DNA from: Pelagibacteraceae bacterium AG-447-E22
GTDB taxonomy: Bacteria > Pseudomonadota > Alphaproteobacteria > Pelagibacterales > Pelagibacteraceae
DNA: 41,518 nucleotides
Direction of reading: 5' to 3'
Assembly (NCBI GenBank): GCA_003212295.1
Contig: QCQC01000007.1
Span: forward strand, 1-41,518
Shown piece after piece: positions 10,915 to 20,692 of the stretch (its first letter is position 1; each line of letters begins with the position of its first letter). The position numbers were made by a program, and so were the translations under genes. The notes below the pieces were generated by a model. It did not search any database. It was not told the DNA's origin and saw nothing but the letters and a program-made list of their open reading frames with translations.

Positions 10915-11810
10915 TGCACTTTGTAGAAAAAGAACCAAAACAAAAAAGAGAAGACTTTGTAAAAAAACTTAAGTCAAATAAAATTTTAAGAGTTCCAGGT
11001 GCTTATAATCCATTAACTGCAAAACTAATTGAAGAAATTGGTTATGATGCTGTTTATGTTTCGGGTGGAGTAATGGCAAATGACCTTGGGTTTCCTGATA
11101 TTGGTTTAACAACATTACAAGATGTAAGTACTCGATCGTATTTAATTTCAAGAGTAACTAATCTCCCAACAATTGTTGATATAGATACTGGATTTAAGTC
11201 ATGCAAAGAAACAATTGAAACTTTTGAAGAGTTTGGAATTACTGCTGTACATTTAGAAGATCAAATAGAAAGAAAAAGATGTGGTCACTTAGATAATAAA
11301 GAATTGATTACAACAGAAGCAATGGTTAAAAAAATTAAAGAATGTGTAGCTGCTAAAAAAGATGAAAATTTTAAAATTATTGCAAGATCAGATGCTAAAA
11401 GTGTAGAAGGAATTGATAAAATGATTGATAGGTGTAAAGCTTATGTTGATGCAGGTGCTGAGATAGTTTTTCCAGAAGCTTTAGAAAATGAGAAAGATTT
11501 TGAAAGAGTTAGGAAAGATCTATCATGCTACTTACTCGCGAACATGACAGAATTTGGAAAATCCAAATTATTTAATTATAAAGAACTGGAAAAATTCGGA
11601 TATAATATTGTTATTTATCCAGTTACAACTCAAAGATTAGCAATGAAAAATGTTGAAGATGGATTAAGAGACATTTATGCAAATGGACACCAAAATAATA
11701 TTATTGATAAAATGCAAACAAGAAAACGATTATATGAACTTGTTGATTACGAAAAATATAATAGTTTAGACGAAAAAATTTATAATTTTGATACTGAAGG
11801 TCATGAATAA
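10914..11810 (+). CDS. prpB: methylisocitrate lyase
   Basis: 298 aa; YDAVYVSGGVMAN, PTIVDIDTGF, HLEDQIERKRCGHL (KKCGH-type loop), IARSDAKSVEG. Confidence 0.92.
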   Translation: MHFVEKEPKQKREDFVKKLKSNKILRVPGAYNPLTAKLIEEIGYDAVYVSGGVMANDLGFPDIGLTTLQDVSTRSYLISRVTNLPTIVDIDTGFKSCKETIETFEEFGITAVHLEDQIERKRCGHLDNKELITTEAMVKKIKECVAAKKDENFKIIARSDAKSVEGIDKMIDRCKAYVDAGAEIVFPEALENEKDFERVRKDLSCYLLANMTEFGKSKLFNYKELEKFGYNIVIYPVTTQRLAMKNVEDGLRDIYANGHQNNIIDKMQTRKRLYELVDYEKYNSLDEKIYNFDTEGHE

Positions 11811-12934
11811 TGAGTGATGAAATAAAAAAGGGTTTATTAGGGATAGTGGTTGATGAAACAGAAGTTTCCAAAGTTATGCCTGAAATTAATTCTCTTACTT
11901 ACAGAGGATATGCTGCTCAAGATTTATGTGAGTATTGTAAATTTGAAGAGGTAGCTTTTTTAATTTTAAACAAAGATCTTCCAAATACTATTGAGCTTAG
12001 AAAATTTGAAAAAGAGGAGAGAAATAACAGAGATTTATCAAAAGATCTTTATTCTATTTTAAAAAAGATGCCTAAAAAATCTCATCCAATGGATGTTGCA
12101 AGAACAGCAGTAAGTATAATGGGTCTCGAAGACAAAGAAACAGTCAACTCATCACCAGAAGCAAACATGCGTAAAGCTATAAGAATTTTAGCTAAAACAC
12201 CTACGGCTTTAGCTGCTTTTTATAGATTAAGAAAAGGTAAAAATATTATTAAACCCAAAAAAAATTTAAATATTGCTGAAAATTTTTTCTATATGTGTTT
12301 TGGAAAAGTTCCTCAAAAAGAAATAGTAAAAGCTTTTGATGTGTCTTTAATCTTATATGCAGAGCATAGTTTTAATGTATCCACATTTACAGCAAGGACT
12401 ATAACTAGTAGCTTATCAGATATACATGGTGCTATTACTGGAGCAATAGCGAGTTTGAAGGGCCCTCTTCATGGTGGTGCTAATGAGGAAGTGATGCATA
12501 TGATGAATAAGATTAAGTCACCTAACAACGCTCTTAAATGGATTAATAACGCTTTAGATAAAAAAGAAGTGGTCATGGGATTTGGTCATAGAGTTTATAA
12601 ATCTGGCGACTCTAGAGTACCTACAATGAGAAAATACTTTGCTAAAGTGGCGAAAATTAAAAAAGATAAAAAATTCGAAAAAATTTATGACATTGTTGAA
12701 AAAGTCATGATAGATAGAAAAAATATTCATCCAAACGTAGATTATCCTACTGGTCCAACTTATCATTTAATGGGTTTTGATACTGATTTCTTCACTCCAA
12801 TTTTTGTAATTTCAAGAATAACAGGTTGGTCGGCTCATATCATGGAGCAACATGCAGCAAATAAACTAATCAGACCTTTGGCTAGCTATAAAGGTAATCA
12901 GCATAGAAAAGTTGTTCAATTAAATCAAAGATAA
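11810..12934 (+). CDS. prpC: 2-methylcitrate synthase / citrate synthase family
   Basis: 374 aa; LTYRGYAAQDL, LYAEHSFNVSTFTAR, GPLHGGANEEV, GFGHRVYK, third gene of the prp-like run. Confidence 0.9.
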   Translation: MSDEIKKGLLGIVVDETEVSKVMPEINSLTYRGYAAQDLCEYCKFEEVAFLILNKDLPNTIELRKFEKEERNNRDLSKDLYSILKKMPKKSHPMDVARTAVSIMGLEDKETVNSSPEANMRKAIRILAKTPTALAAFYRLRKGKNIIKPKKNLNIAENFFYMCFGKVPQKEIVKAFDVSLILYAEHSFNVSTFTARTITSSLSDIHGAITGAIASLKGPLHGGANEEVMHMMNKIKSPNNALKWINNALDKKEVVMGFGHRVYKSGDSRVPTMRKYFAKVAKIKKDKKFEKIYDIVEKVMIDRKNIHPNVDYPTGPTYHLMGFDTDFFTPIFVISRITGWSAHIMEQHAANKLIRPLASYKGNQHRKVVQLNQR

Positions 12935-12935
12935 C

Positions 12936-13565
12936 TTACTTCTTTTCAATTCTAACAAATCTTGAATTGTGTAAAATTTCAAAGTTATAATTTTTTACTT
13001 CAACAAATTCATCAATAGCTTTTTTTACACCAGGTGCATAAGTCAAATTATAGTCATCACATAAAATTGTACCATTATTATCAATAACCCCACTACAACA
13101 ATTTAAGTCATTTTTAACAGTTTCATAGTCATGTCCACCATCTAAAAAAACATAATCTATTTTTGACATATCTATATTTTTTAATACTGTATTTGAGTTA
13201 CCTTTGATTAGATGAACATTTTTTTTAAATTTTTTTAATAAATCCTGAACAGCCTCTATAGTGTAAGGATCTTGTCTTTTAATATACTTAAAATAAATTT
13301 GTTTAAATGGATTTGAAAAATTTGTATTTGGAATTATTTCAGATTCATTTTCTTGGTTTTTTTTAAATAAATCCAAACCTATATATTTAAAATCATGATT
13401 ATGTATTTCAAAAAGTAATTCACAGACATTTCTAGCTGTTACACCATGAAATACTCCTACTTCTAAAAAAAACTTAGGTTTTTTTCTTTTTATTTCCTCT
13501 AAAAAAAAAGCACCGTCATTTTTTTGTTTTAGACTTGTTTTTCTAAAATATTTTTTATATTTCAA
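12936..13565 (-). CDS. class I SAM-dependent methyltransferase (Methyltransf_24-like)
   Basis: 209 aa; FLEVGVFHGVTARNV, YVFLDGGHDYETVKNDL. Confidence 0.7.
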   Translation of the reverse strand: MKYKKYFRKTSLKQKNDGAFFLEEIKRKKPKFFLEVGVFHGVTARNVCELLFEIHNHDFKYIGLDLFKKNQENESEIIPNTNFSNPFKQIYFKYIKRQDPYTIEAVQDLLKKFKKNVHLIKGNSNTVLKNIDMSKIDYVFLDGGHDYETVKNDLNCCSGVIDNNGTILCDDYNLTYAPGVKKAIDEFVEVKNYNFEILHNSRFVRIEKK

Positions 13566-13570
13566 TTGAA

Positions 13571-14596
13571 TTAACTAAATGCTTCAACCCAAGTACCTTG
13601 AGTCGATGCTTTAGAATATTCTGTTGCACGACCTTCAAAGAAATTCATGTGCTCAACTGCATTTAACATAGTATCTAGCCAACCAAGAGGATTTTTTTGA
13701 ACATCATAGATTGGTTCCAGGCCAAGTTGATCTAATCTTCTGTTAGCAATAAATCTTATATAGTCTTTGACTTCTTTTGCTGTTAATCCTTCCATTGGAC
13801 CCATTTCAAAAGCAAGATCTATAAAAGCATCTTCATGTTCAATAATAGTTCTGCAGGCTTCATAAAGTTCTTTTTTTAATTTAGGTGTCCATATTTCAGG
13901 ATTTTCTTTTATGAATTCTTTAAAAATTCTTATCATTGAATTACAATGGAGCGTTTCATCTCTAACAGACCAAGTTACTATTTGACCCATTCCTTTCATT
14001 TTATTATGTCTAGGAAAATTTAAAAGAATTGCAAAACTCGCAAACAATTGTAACCCTTCAGTAAATGCACTAAAAACAGCAACAGTTTTTGCAATATCTT
14101 CTTTTGAATTAACGTTAAAGTCTTGCATATAATCATATTTATCTTTCATCTCTTTATATTTCATGAAAGCAGAATATTCAGACTCTGGCATACCTATTGT
14201 ATCTAACAAATGAGAGTATGCTGCTATGTGAACTGTTTCCATGGATGCAAAAGCAGTCATCATCATCAATACTTCTGTGGGTTTAAACACAGTTGTATAA
14301 TGCCTTAAATAACAATTACTAACTTCAACATCAGCTTGAGTAAAAAATCTAAATATTTGAGTTAATAAATTTTTTTCTGATTGTGACAAGTTTTTTTGCC
14401 AATCTCTAACATCGTCACCTAGTGGAACTTCTTCTGGTAACCAATGTATTCTTTGTTGAGTCAGCCATGCATCATAACACCATGGATATCTAAACGGTTT
14501 ATAAACAGGGTTTTCAACTAGTAACCCCATCTTTTTAGGTTGAATTATCTCTTTTTTCTCTACTTTGATTTTCTCTGCTACTGACATGATAAACAC
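13571..14596 (-). CDS. nrdB: class I ribonucleotide reductase beta subunit
   Basis: 341 aa; metal ligands and radical Tyr context METVHIAAYSHLL (ExxHxxxY). Likely true start is MSVAEK at 14587; 5' end overlaps nrdA. Confidence 0.95.
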   Translation of the reverse strand: MFIMSVAEKIKVEKKEIIQPKKMGLLVENPVYKPFRYPWCYDAWLTQQRIHWLPEEVPLGDDVRDWQKNLSQSEKNLLTQIFRFFTQADVEVSNCYLRHYTTVFKPTEVLMMMTAFASMETVHIAAYSHLLDTIGMPESEYSAFMKYKEMKDKYDYMQDFNVNSKEDIAKTVAVFSAFTEGLQLFASFAILLNFPRHNKMKGMGQIVTWSVRDETLHCNSMIRIFKEFIKENPEIWTPKLKKELYEACRTIIEHEDAFIDLAFEMGPMEGLTAKEVKDYIRFIANRRLDQLGLEPIYDVQKNPLGWLDTMLNAVEHMNFFEGRATEYSKASTQGTWVEAFS

Positions 14597-16518
14597 TCCT
14601 CGTATTCTGGTTCTTTATTTGTTTGTTGATTTTTAGATTTATATACATTGGCTGTAATATCAGTTGATTTTGCATCATTAATATTTTCAGCTCTTTGAAT
14701 TGATTTTGATCTACAGTAATAAAGGCTCTTTAGACCTTTTTTCCATGCATCAAAATGAATTCTATGTAATTCTTTTTTATGAACATCAGCAGGTAAAAAT
14801 AAATTAACTGACTGAGCTTGTGAAATAAATGGTGTTCTGTCTCCACTTAGTTCTATAATCCATTTTTGATTTAATTCAAAAGCAGTTTTAAAAACGTCTT
14901 TTTCTAAATCTGTTAAAAAATTCAGATGTGAAACAGACCCTTGATTTGTTGTAATAGTAGACCATGTCTCATCATCATTTTTACCGTGATTTTCTAAAAT
15001 TTCTTCTAGATATCTGTTTCTAACATTGAAAGATCCTGACAAAGTTTTATGCGTATAACTATTTGCAGCTATAGGTTCTACTCCCGGTGAGGCGCCACCA
15101 CAAATAATTGAAATTGAAGCAGTCGGAGCAATCGCTGTTTTATTAGAAAATCTCTCCTTAAAACCATATTCTGCTGCATCAGGACAAGCTCCTCTTTCAT
15201 TAGCTAAAATTTCCGAAGCTTTATTAACTTGCTCATCGATCTGTTTAAATATTTTTTTATTCCAAGATTTAGCCATTACAGACTCAAGTGGAATTCTATT
15301 TTTTTGTAAAAATGAATGAAACCCCATAACTCCTAATCCAACACTTCTTTCTCTTTCAGCTGAATATTTTGCGTCTTTAAATTGATCTGGAGCTTTGTTA
15401 ATAAAATCTGATAAAACGTTATCTAGAAATCTCATAACATCTCCGATCATATCCGGATCATCTTTCCATTCGTCATACTTTTCTAAATTTAATGAAGATA
15501 AACAACAAACAGCTGTTCTATCTCTTCCATCTTTATCAATACCCGTAGGCAAAGTTATTTCGCTACATAAATTAGATGTTTTAACTGTTAAATTAGCAAG
15601 CTTGTGATGTTGTGGGATTTGCCTATTAACAGTATCAATATAAATAATATAAGGTTCTCCAGTTTCAATTCTTGCAGTTAGCAGTCTAATCCATAAATTT
15701 CTAGCAGAAATAGTTTGTTGAATAGAACCGTCAACTGGACTTTTTAATCCCCACTGCTCATCAGTTTCAACTGCACGCATGAATGCGTCTGAAACTAAAA
15801 CACCATGATGTAAATTTAAAGCTTTTCTATTAGGATCACCACCAGTTGGTCTTCTCATTTCAATAAATTCTTCAATTTCAGGATGGTCAATAGGAAGGTA
15901 ACATGCTGCAGAACCTCTTCTTAATGAACCTTGACTTATTGCCATTGTTAAAGAGTCCATTACTTTAATAAAAGGTATTATTCCTGAAGTCTTACCCACT
16001 CTTCCAATTTTTTCTCCAATAGATCTTAGGTTGCCCCAATAGCTTCCAATGCCTCCACCTTTAGCAGCTAACCAAACATTCTCACTCCAAAGATCCAAAA
16101 TACCACCTAAACTGTCAGATGCTTCGTTTAAAAAACAAGATATTGGTAGTCCTCTTTTAGTTCCTCCGTTAGATAAAACAGGTGTTGCTGGCATAAACCA
16201 AAGATTGCTTATGTAGTTATAAATTCTTTGTGCATGTAAATTGTCATCTGCATAGGTGCTTGCTACTCTTGCAAATAAGTCTTGAAAAGATTCATTGTGG
16301 CCTAAATATCTGTCTTTTAAAGTAGCTTTACCAAAATCAGTTAAGTTTGCGTCTCTAGAACGATCAATCTTAATAATTATACCTTTGTCATTCTGAAAAA
16401 GCTCAGTGTCATTACTTAAAGAGAAAAGATCAGGTCTATTGCCTTTTGGAGCATTTTTGACCTCCGGGCTATATTCGGAGACAGCTTTCTTTAGGGCCTG
16501 TGATAGAATTCTATTCAT
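14578..16518 (-). CDS. nrdA: class I ribonucleotide reductase alpha subunit
   Basis: 646 aa; PATPVLSNGGT, KTSNLCSEITLP, AIAPTASISIICGGASPGVEP, C-terminal ECLSCQ cysteine tail. Confidence 0.96.
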   Translation of the reverse strand: MNRILSQALKKAVSEYSPEVKNAPKGNRPDLFSLSNDTELFQNDKGIIIKIDRSRDANLTDFGKATLKDRYLGHNESFQDLFARVASTYADDNLHAQRIYNYISNLWFMPATPVLSNGGTKRGLPISCFLNEASDSLGGILDLWSENVWLAAKGGGIGSYWGNLRSIGEKIGRVGKTSGIIPFIKVMDSLTMAISQGSLRRGSAACYLPIDHPEIEEFIEMRRPTGGDPNRKALNLHHGVLVSDAFMRAVETDEQWGLKSPVDGSIQQTISARNLWIRLLTARIETGEPYIIYIDTVNRQIPQHHKLANLTVKTSNLCSEITLPTGIDKDGRDRTAVCCLSSLNLEKYDEWKDDPDMIGDVMRFLDNVLSDFINKAPDQFKDAKYSAERERSVGLGVMGFHSFLQKNRIPLESVMAKSWNKKIFKQIDEQVNKASEILANERGACPDAAEYGFKERFSNKTAIAPTASISIICGGASPGVEPIAANSYTHKTLSGSFNVRNRYLEEILENHGKNDDETWSTITTNQGSVSHLNFLTDLEKDVFKTAFELNQKWIIELSGDRTPFISQAQSVNLFLPADVHKKELHRIHFDAWKKGLKSLYYCRSKSIQRAENINDAKSTDITANVYKSKNQQTNKEPEYEECLSCQ

Positions 16519-16551
16519 AATTTAGTATTATATTTAGTTATTTTACGAAAA

Positions 16552-16598
16552 CAACTATATGTTGTATGCGCTTTAAGTTAATATACTATATAAACAAC
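16552..16598 (-). promoter_or_regulatory. tandem NrdR-box-like sites upstream of nrdA
   Basis: 16552 CAACTATATGTTGTAT and 16583 ATACTATATAAACAAC resemble the NrdR box (acaCwAtATaTwGtgt). Cores CTATATGTTG and CTATATAAAC start 31 bp apart (about 3 helical turns), 35-85 bp upstream of the nrdA start. Confidence 0.6.
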
Positions 16599-16676
16599 AA
16601 ATCAACAGAACATTTATAGAACGCGACAAAAAAAATATCAATAAAAAAATCAAAAAAAAGGTAAGTAATTAACAAA

Positions 16677-18131
16677 ATGTCAGAAAATTTAAAAATAAAT
16701 CCTTATGGATTTAGAGAATATGACGCTCGATGGTTGTACGAAAAAGACATAAATCAACTTGGTATAACGAATCTTGGTAAAGGCTTAGGAACACAAATTA
16801 TAAAAAATACAAAAAAGAATAATCCAAGAGTAATAGTCGGGCATGATTATAGATCTTACAGCGAAGAAATCAAATCAGCTTTAAAAGAGGGATTAATTTC
16901 AACTGGATGTTTTGTTGAAGATATAGGATTGTCATTATCCCCTATGGTTTATTTCGCGCAATTTAACTTAGATGCTGATGCAGTTGCTATGATAACTGCA
17001 AGTCATAACGAGAATGGTTGGACTGGAGTCAAAATGGGTATCAAAAAAGGCTTAACCCATGCTCCAGATGAAATGAAAGAACTAAAAGATATAACTTTAA
17101 ATATGCAATTTAAACTTGGTAAAGGCGATACTAAAAACATTAAAAATTTTCAAGAAATTTATAAAAAAAATTTAGTTACAAAAAATAAAATTGATAAAAA
17201 AATCAAAGCTGTTGTAGCTTGTGGAAACGGAACAGCTGGTATTTTTGCACCTGATATTTTAAGAGGAATTGGGTGTGATGTAATTGAGTTAGATTGTAAT
17301 CTAGATTGGACATTTCCAAAATATAATCCAAATCCTGAAGATTTAAAAATGCTTCACGAAATTGCAAAAGCTGTAAAAGAAAATAATGCAGATATTGGAT
17401 TTGGATTTGATGGTGATGGAGATAGAGTTGGGGTCATTGATAACAAAGGTAACGAAATATTTTCTGATAAGATTGGTCTATTAATTGCTAGAAATTTATC
17501 ATTATCGTATCAAAATTCAAAATTTGTAGTTGATGTAAAATCAACTGGACTTTTCTCAAACGATAAAATCTTAAATAAAAATAAATGTAAAACTATCTAT
17601 TGGAAAACAGGACATTCACACATTAAAAGAAAAGTCAACGATGAAAAAGCTTTAGCAGGATTTGAAAAAAGTGGACATTTTTTTTTCAATCAACCTTTGG
17701 GGTATGGATATGATGATGGAATAAATTCAGCTATTCAAGTGTGTCACCTTTTAGATAAACAAGATAAAAAAATTAGTGAAATGTTAAATGAACTACCAAA
17801 AACTTATCAATCACCTACAATGGCTCCATTTTGTAAAGATGAGGAAAAATATAAAGTTGTTGATGATGTAACAAATATTTTTGATAAAATTAAAAACGAA
17901 AAAATTAAAATAGATAATCAAGAAATAAAAGAAATACTAACTGTTAATGGAATAAGATTTTCTTTTGAAGATGGATCATGGGGATTAATCAGAGCTTCTT
18001 CAAACAAACCGTCGCTAGTTGTTGTTGTAGAAAGCCCAACCTCAAATGACAGAAAAAATAAAATTTTTAAATTTATAGATGAAATTCTTCAAAAAACTGG
18101 AAAAATTGGAGAATATGATCAAAAAATTTAA
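16677..18131 (+). CDS. phosphomannomutase/phosphoglucomutase
   Basis: 484 aa; YGFREYDARWLYEKD, MITASHNENGWTGVK, GFGFDGDGDRVGVID, AGFEKSGHFFF. Confidence 0.93.
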   Translation: MSENLKINPYGFREYDARWLYEKDINQLGITNLGKGLGTQIIKNTKKNNPRVIVGHDYRSYSEEIKSALKEGLISTGCFVEDIGLSLSPMVYFAQFNLDADAVAMITASHNENGWTGVKMGIKKGLTHAPDEMKELKDITLNMQFKLGKGDTKNIKNFQEIYKKNLVTKNKIDKKIKAVVACGNGTAGIFAPDILRGIGCDVIELDCNLDWTFPKYNPNPEDLKMLHEIAKAVKENNADIGFGFDGDGDRVGVIDNKGNEIFSDKIGLLIARNLSLSYQNSKFVVDVKSTGLFSNDKILNKNKCKTIYWKTGHSHIKRKVNDEKALAGFEKSGHFFFNQPLGYGYDDGINSAIQVCHLLDKQDKKISEMLNELPKTYQSPTMAPFCKDEEKYKVVDDVTNIFDKIKNEKIKIDNQEIKEILTVNGIRFSFEDGSWGLIRASSNKPSLVVVVESPTSNDRKNKIFKFIDEILQKTGKIGEYDQKI

Positions 18132-19223
18132 TTAACTATTTTTATTTTCTTCACTATCATCAGTTTTAACATTTTCTTCTAAAGAATTATCACTGTAAAA
18201 TTTTTTGATTAATTCCTCTTCTTTTTTTTGTTGCTCTTGATCAAATTTATCTTCCCATTCTTTAATTCTTCGATTTTCTTCTCTAATTCTGTCTTCTTCT
18301 TCAGCTTTTTGTTTTAAAGCAATTTCCTTTTCCTCTTCAATTCTTTTTCTTTTTTCCTCTTCTTTTCTTAATTCTTCCTCTTTTTCCCTTTGCTCTTTTT
18401 CTCTTTGTATTCTCTCTCGTTCGGCAGTTTTTATTCTTTCCTCTTTTATCTTTAACTCCTCTTCTTTAGCTCTTTGTTCTGCTTGTTCTTTTAATAACTG
18501 TCTTTCAATTTCTTGTTGTCTTTCAATTTCCAATTGTCTCAGTCTATTTTCAGTTTCTCTTAATTTTTCTTCCTCATATTTAAGTTTTCTGGCTGCTTCT
18601 CTAATTTTTTGCTCTTCATCTAATCTTTTTTGTCGTTCAATTTCATTCAATCTAATTTTTTCTTGTCTTTCTCTCTCTTTTTCCTCTCTAATTTTCTGTC
18701 TCTCAATTTCTTTAGCTTTAATCTGTTCTTCTCTTATCTTTATTTTTTCCTCTCTAGCTCTTTGTCTTTCAAGCATTTTCAATCTCTGCTCTTCTTCCCT
18801 TAATCTTTGAGCATCTTCTCTTAATTTTCTTGCCTCCTCATCTTTTAATTTTTGTTGTTCAATTTTGATTCTTTTTGCCTCTACTTTTTTCCTTTTTTCC
18901 TCATTTTTTCTAACTTGTTTTTCATTGTCTGATATTAATTTTTTCTGTGCTAATATTTGACGTTTTTCTTCTCTTATTTTATCAAGTCTATCTTTCTGAG
19001 CCTGTTTTTTTTCTTTTTGTAATTCTTTTTTTTCATCTAGTTTTCTTTTTTTATCTAGTCTCTTTTTTTCTTTATCTCGTTCTTTTTTTAAAGTTGTATA
19101 GTAATCTTCTATTTTATCTTTTGTGTTCTTAATTAAATCTGCTGGATTAAGCTTTATCTTTTCTAAACCTATATTCTTAGGGATAAGAGATTTGATATTT
19201 GAAATCTTTATTTTCTTTCTCAT
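18132..19223 (-). CDS. K/E/R/Q-rich protein with predicted long single alpha-helix or coiled coil
   Basis: 363 aa; residues about 60-330 almost entirely charged (IREEQIKAKEIERQKIREEKERERQEKIRLNEIERQ...); distinct N-terminal head MRKKIKISNIKSLIPKNIGLEKIKLNPADLI. Confidence 0.8.
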   Translation of the reverse strand: MRKKIKISNIKSLIPKNIGLEKIKLNPADLIKNTKDKIEDYYTTLKKERDKEKKRLDKKRKLDEKKELQKEKKQAQKDRLDKIREEKRQILAQKKLISDNEKQVRKNEEKRKKVEAKRIKIEQQKLKDEEARKLREDAQRLREEEQRLKMLERQRAREEKIKIREEQIKAKEIERQKIREEKERERQEKIRLNEIERQKRLDEEQKIREAARKLKYEEEKLRETENRLRQLEIERQQEIERQLLKEQAEQRAKEEELKIKEERIKTAERERIQREKEQREKEEELRKEEEKRKRIEEEKEIALKQKAEEEDRIREENRRIKEWEDKFDQEQQKKEEELIKKFYSDNSLEENVKTDDSEENKNS

Positions 19224-19340
19224 ATATTAAAATAACAATATTAGTTAATTTAAAATATAATATGTATGTTTGATTTGAGCTATGTAAATATTACAATAAA
19301 TATTTGATTAATTGATACTTATTCAATTCTAACGTGCAAA

Positions 19341-20645
19341 TTATATTTCTGTCTTTGCTCTAAATCGTTCGTATAAAAGTCTAGCTTTGACGCCTAAACT
19401 TAAAAATGGATCTGGAGGAAGCCATGTAGGTTTTTTTCTAGCTTCTATAATTTCAATTTCTTTTGTATTTTCATTACTTGCTTTAATTGCTATTTGTTCG
19501 CCAAAGAAAGTTCCAACTCCAATGCCTGAACCATTATAACAACCTGCAACAAATATATTTTCATTTATTTTTTCAAAAATTTGAGAACTATTTCTAGTTC
19601 TTGAAACTATTCCAGACCATGTTGATTGAATAATATTATCTGGTAATTGCGGAAATCTTTTTTTAATTCCTATCTTTTGTTTAAATGATCTTTTATCTAA
19701 TTCAGATTGAGACATTTGATAAGGATTATAAACTTCTGCAGTGTTTCTAATTAAAATTCTCCTATCTTTAGTCATTCTGATAGTAGCCCCCATGGGTCTA
19801 ACTGGTAACACTCCCCACTCTTTTGGTTGACCAATAGACTTGAACTCTTCATCTGTTAATGATCTGGTCATACTTGCTGTTAAAGTAATAGGAAAATTAT
19901 AATTATATTTAATTCCTATAGATTTTAAAAATCCGTTTGTAGCAAAGATAATTTTTTTGGTTTTTATATTTCCATTTTTAAAATTACAAATGACAGTATC
20001 ATTAATCTTTTTCCAATTTAATAACGAGGAATTTTCATAAAGGCTGACATTTTTAGGTAATGTATCGACCATAGCTCTTACCAATTTACCTGGATGTAGT
20101 AAAATTCCTCCCTTTGTAAAAAGAGCGATGTTGTAAAAATTTGTACCTAATCTTTTTTTAAGATCTTTATTTGACAATAAATTATGCTCAAAACCTAATT
20201 TAGATAAAGTAGCAGAAAAATTCTCAAGAATTTTTTTATCTTCTTCCTTTGATGAAGCAAAATACTTTCCACATTCATTCCAATCACAATCTACCTGATA
20301 CTCTTTGATAAATCTTTTAACAGCTTCTATTCCTAATTTGTAAATGTCTGCTTTTTTTTTATAATTATCCAATTCTTTATTGGAGCTAAAACCATCATTA
20401 AGTGTTGTATCAACTAGATAACCTGAGTTTCTTGAACTTGCTCCCTCACCTGCTAACTGAGCATCGACTAATAATATTTTATGATTTGGATATAATTGAC
20501 CTAATTTTCTTGCAGCAGATAATCCTGTATAACCAGCGCCTACAATTAACCACTCACAATTTAAATCAGATGAAATTGTTTGAATATTGTTTCTCGGAGT
20601 TAGATCATTAATCCAACTACAAGTATTATCATTTACCACTTCCAT
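19341..20645 (-). CDS. DadA-like FAD-dependent oxidoreductase; candidate taurine dehydrogenase-type (TauY-like) by context
   Basis: 434 aa; CEWLIVGAGYTGLSAARKLGQLYP Rossmann FAD motif, ASSRNSGYL, AGCYNGSGIGVGTFFGE C-terminal FAD motif; immediately downstream of xsc. Confidence 0.82.
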   Translation of the reverse strand: MEVVNDNTCSWINDLTPRNNIQTISSDLNCEWLIVGAGYTGLSAARKLGQLYPNHKILLVDAQLAGEGASSRNSGYLVDTTLNDGFSSNKELDNYKKKADIYKLGIEAVKRFIKEYQVDCDWNECGKYFASSKEEDKKILENFSATLSKLGFEHNLLSNKDLKKRLGTNFYNIALFTKGGILLHPGKLVRAMVDTLPKNVSLYENSSLLNWKKINDTVICNFKNGNIKTKKIIFATNGFLKSIGIKYNYNFPITLTASMTRSLTDEEFKSIGQPKEWGVLPVRPMGATIRMTKDRRILIRNTAEVYNPYQMSQSELDKRSFKQKIGIKKRFPQLPDNIIQSTWSGIVSRTRNSSQIFEKINENIFVAGCYNGSGIGVGTFFGEQIAIKASNENTKEIEIIEARKKPTWLPPDPFLSLGVKARLLYERFRAKTEI

Positions 20646-20692
20646 AAGAGAAGAATACGATAATTGATTGCTATTTTAAAGATCTTAAGAAA

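Noticed and set aside
18200-19100. Pyrimidine-rich repeat tract considered as DNA repeat or CRISPR-like array
   Set aside because: No regular repeat unit or spacers; explained by Lys/Glu/Arg codon bias of the minus-strand CDS.
18947-19132. Hydrophobic Leu/Phe-rich plus-strand ORF suggesting a membrane protein
   Set aside because: Complement of the Lys/Glu codons of the charged helix protein; no independent support.
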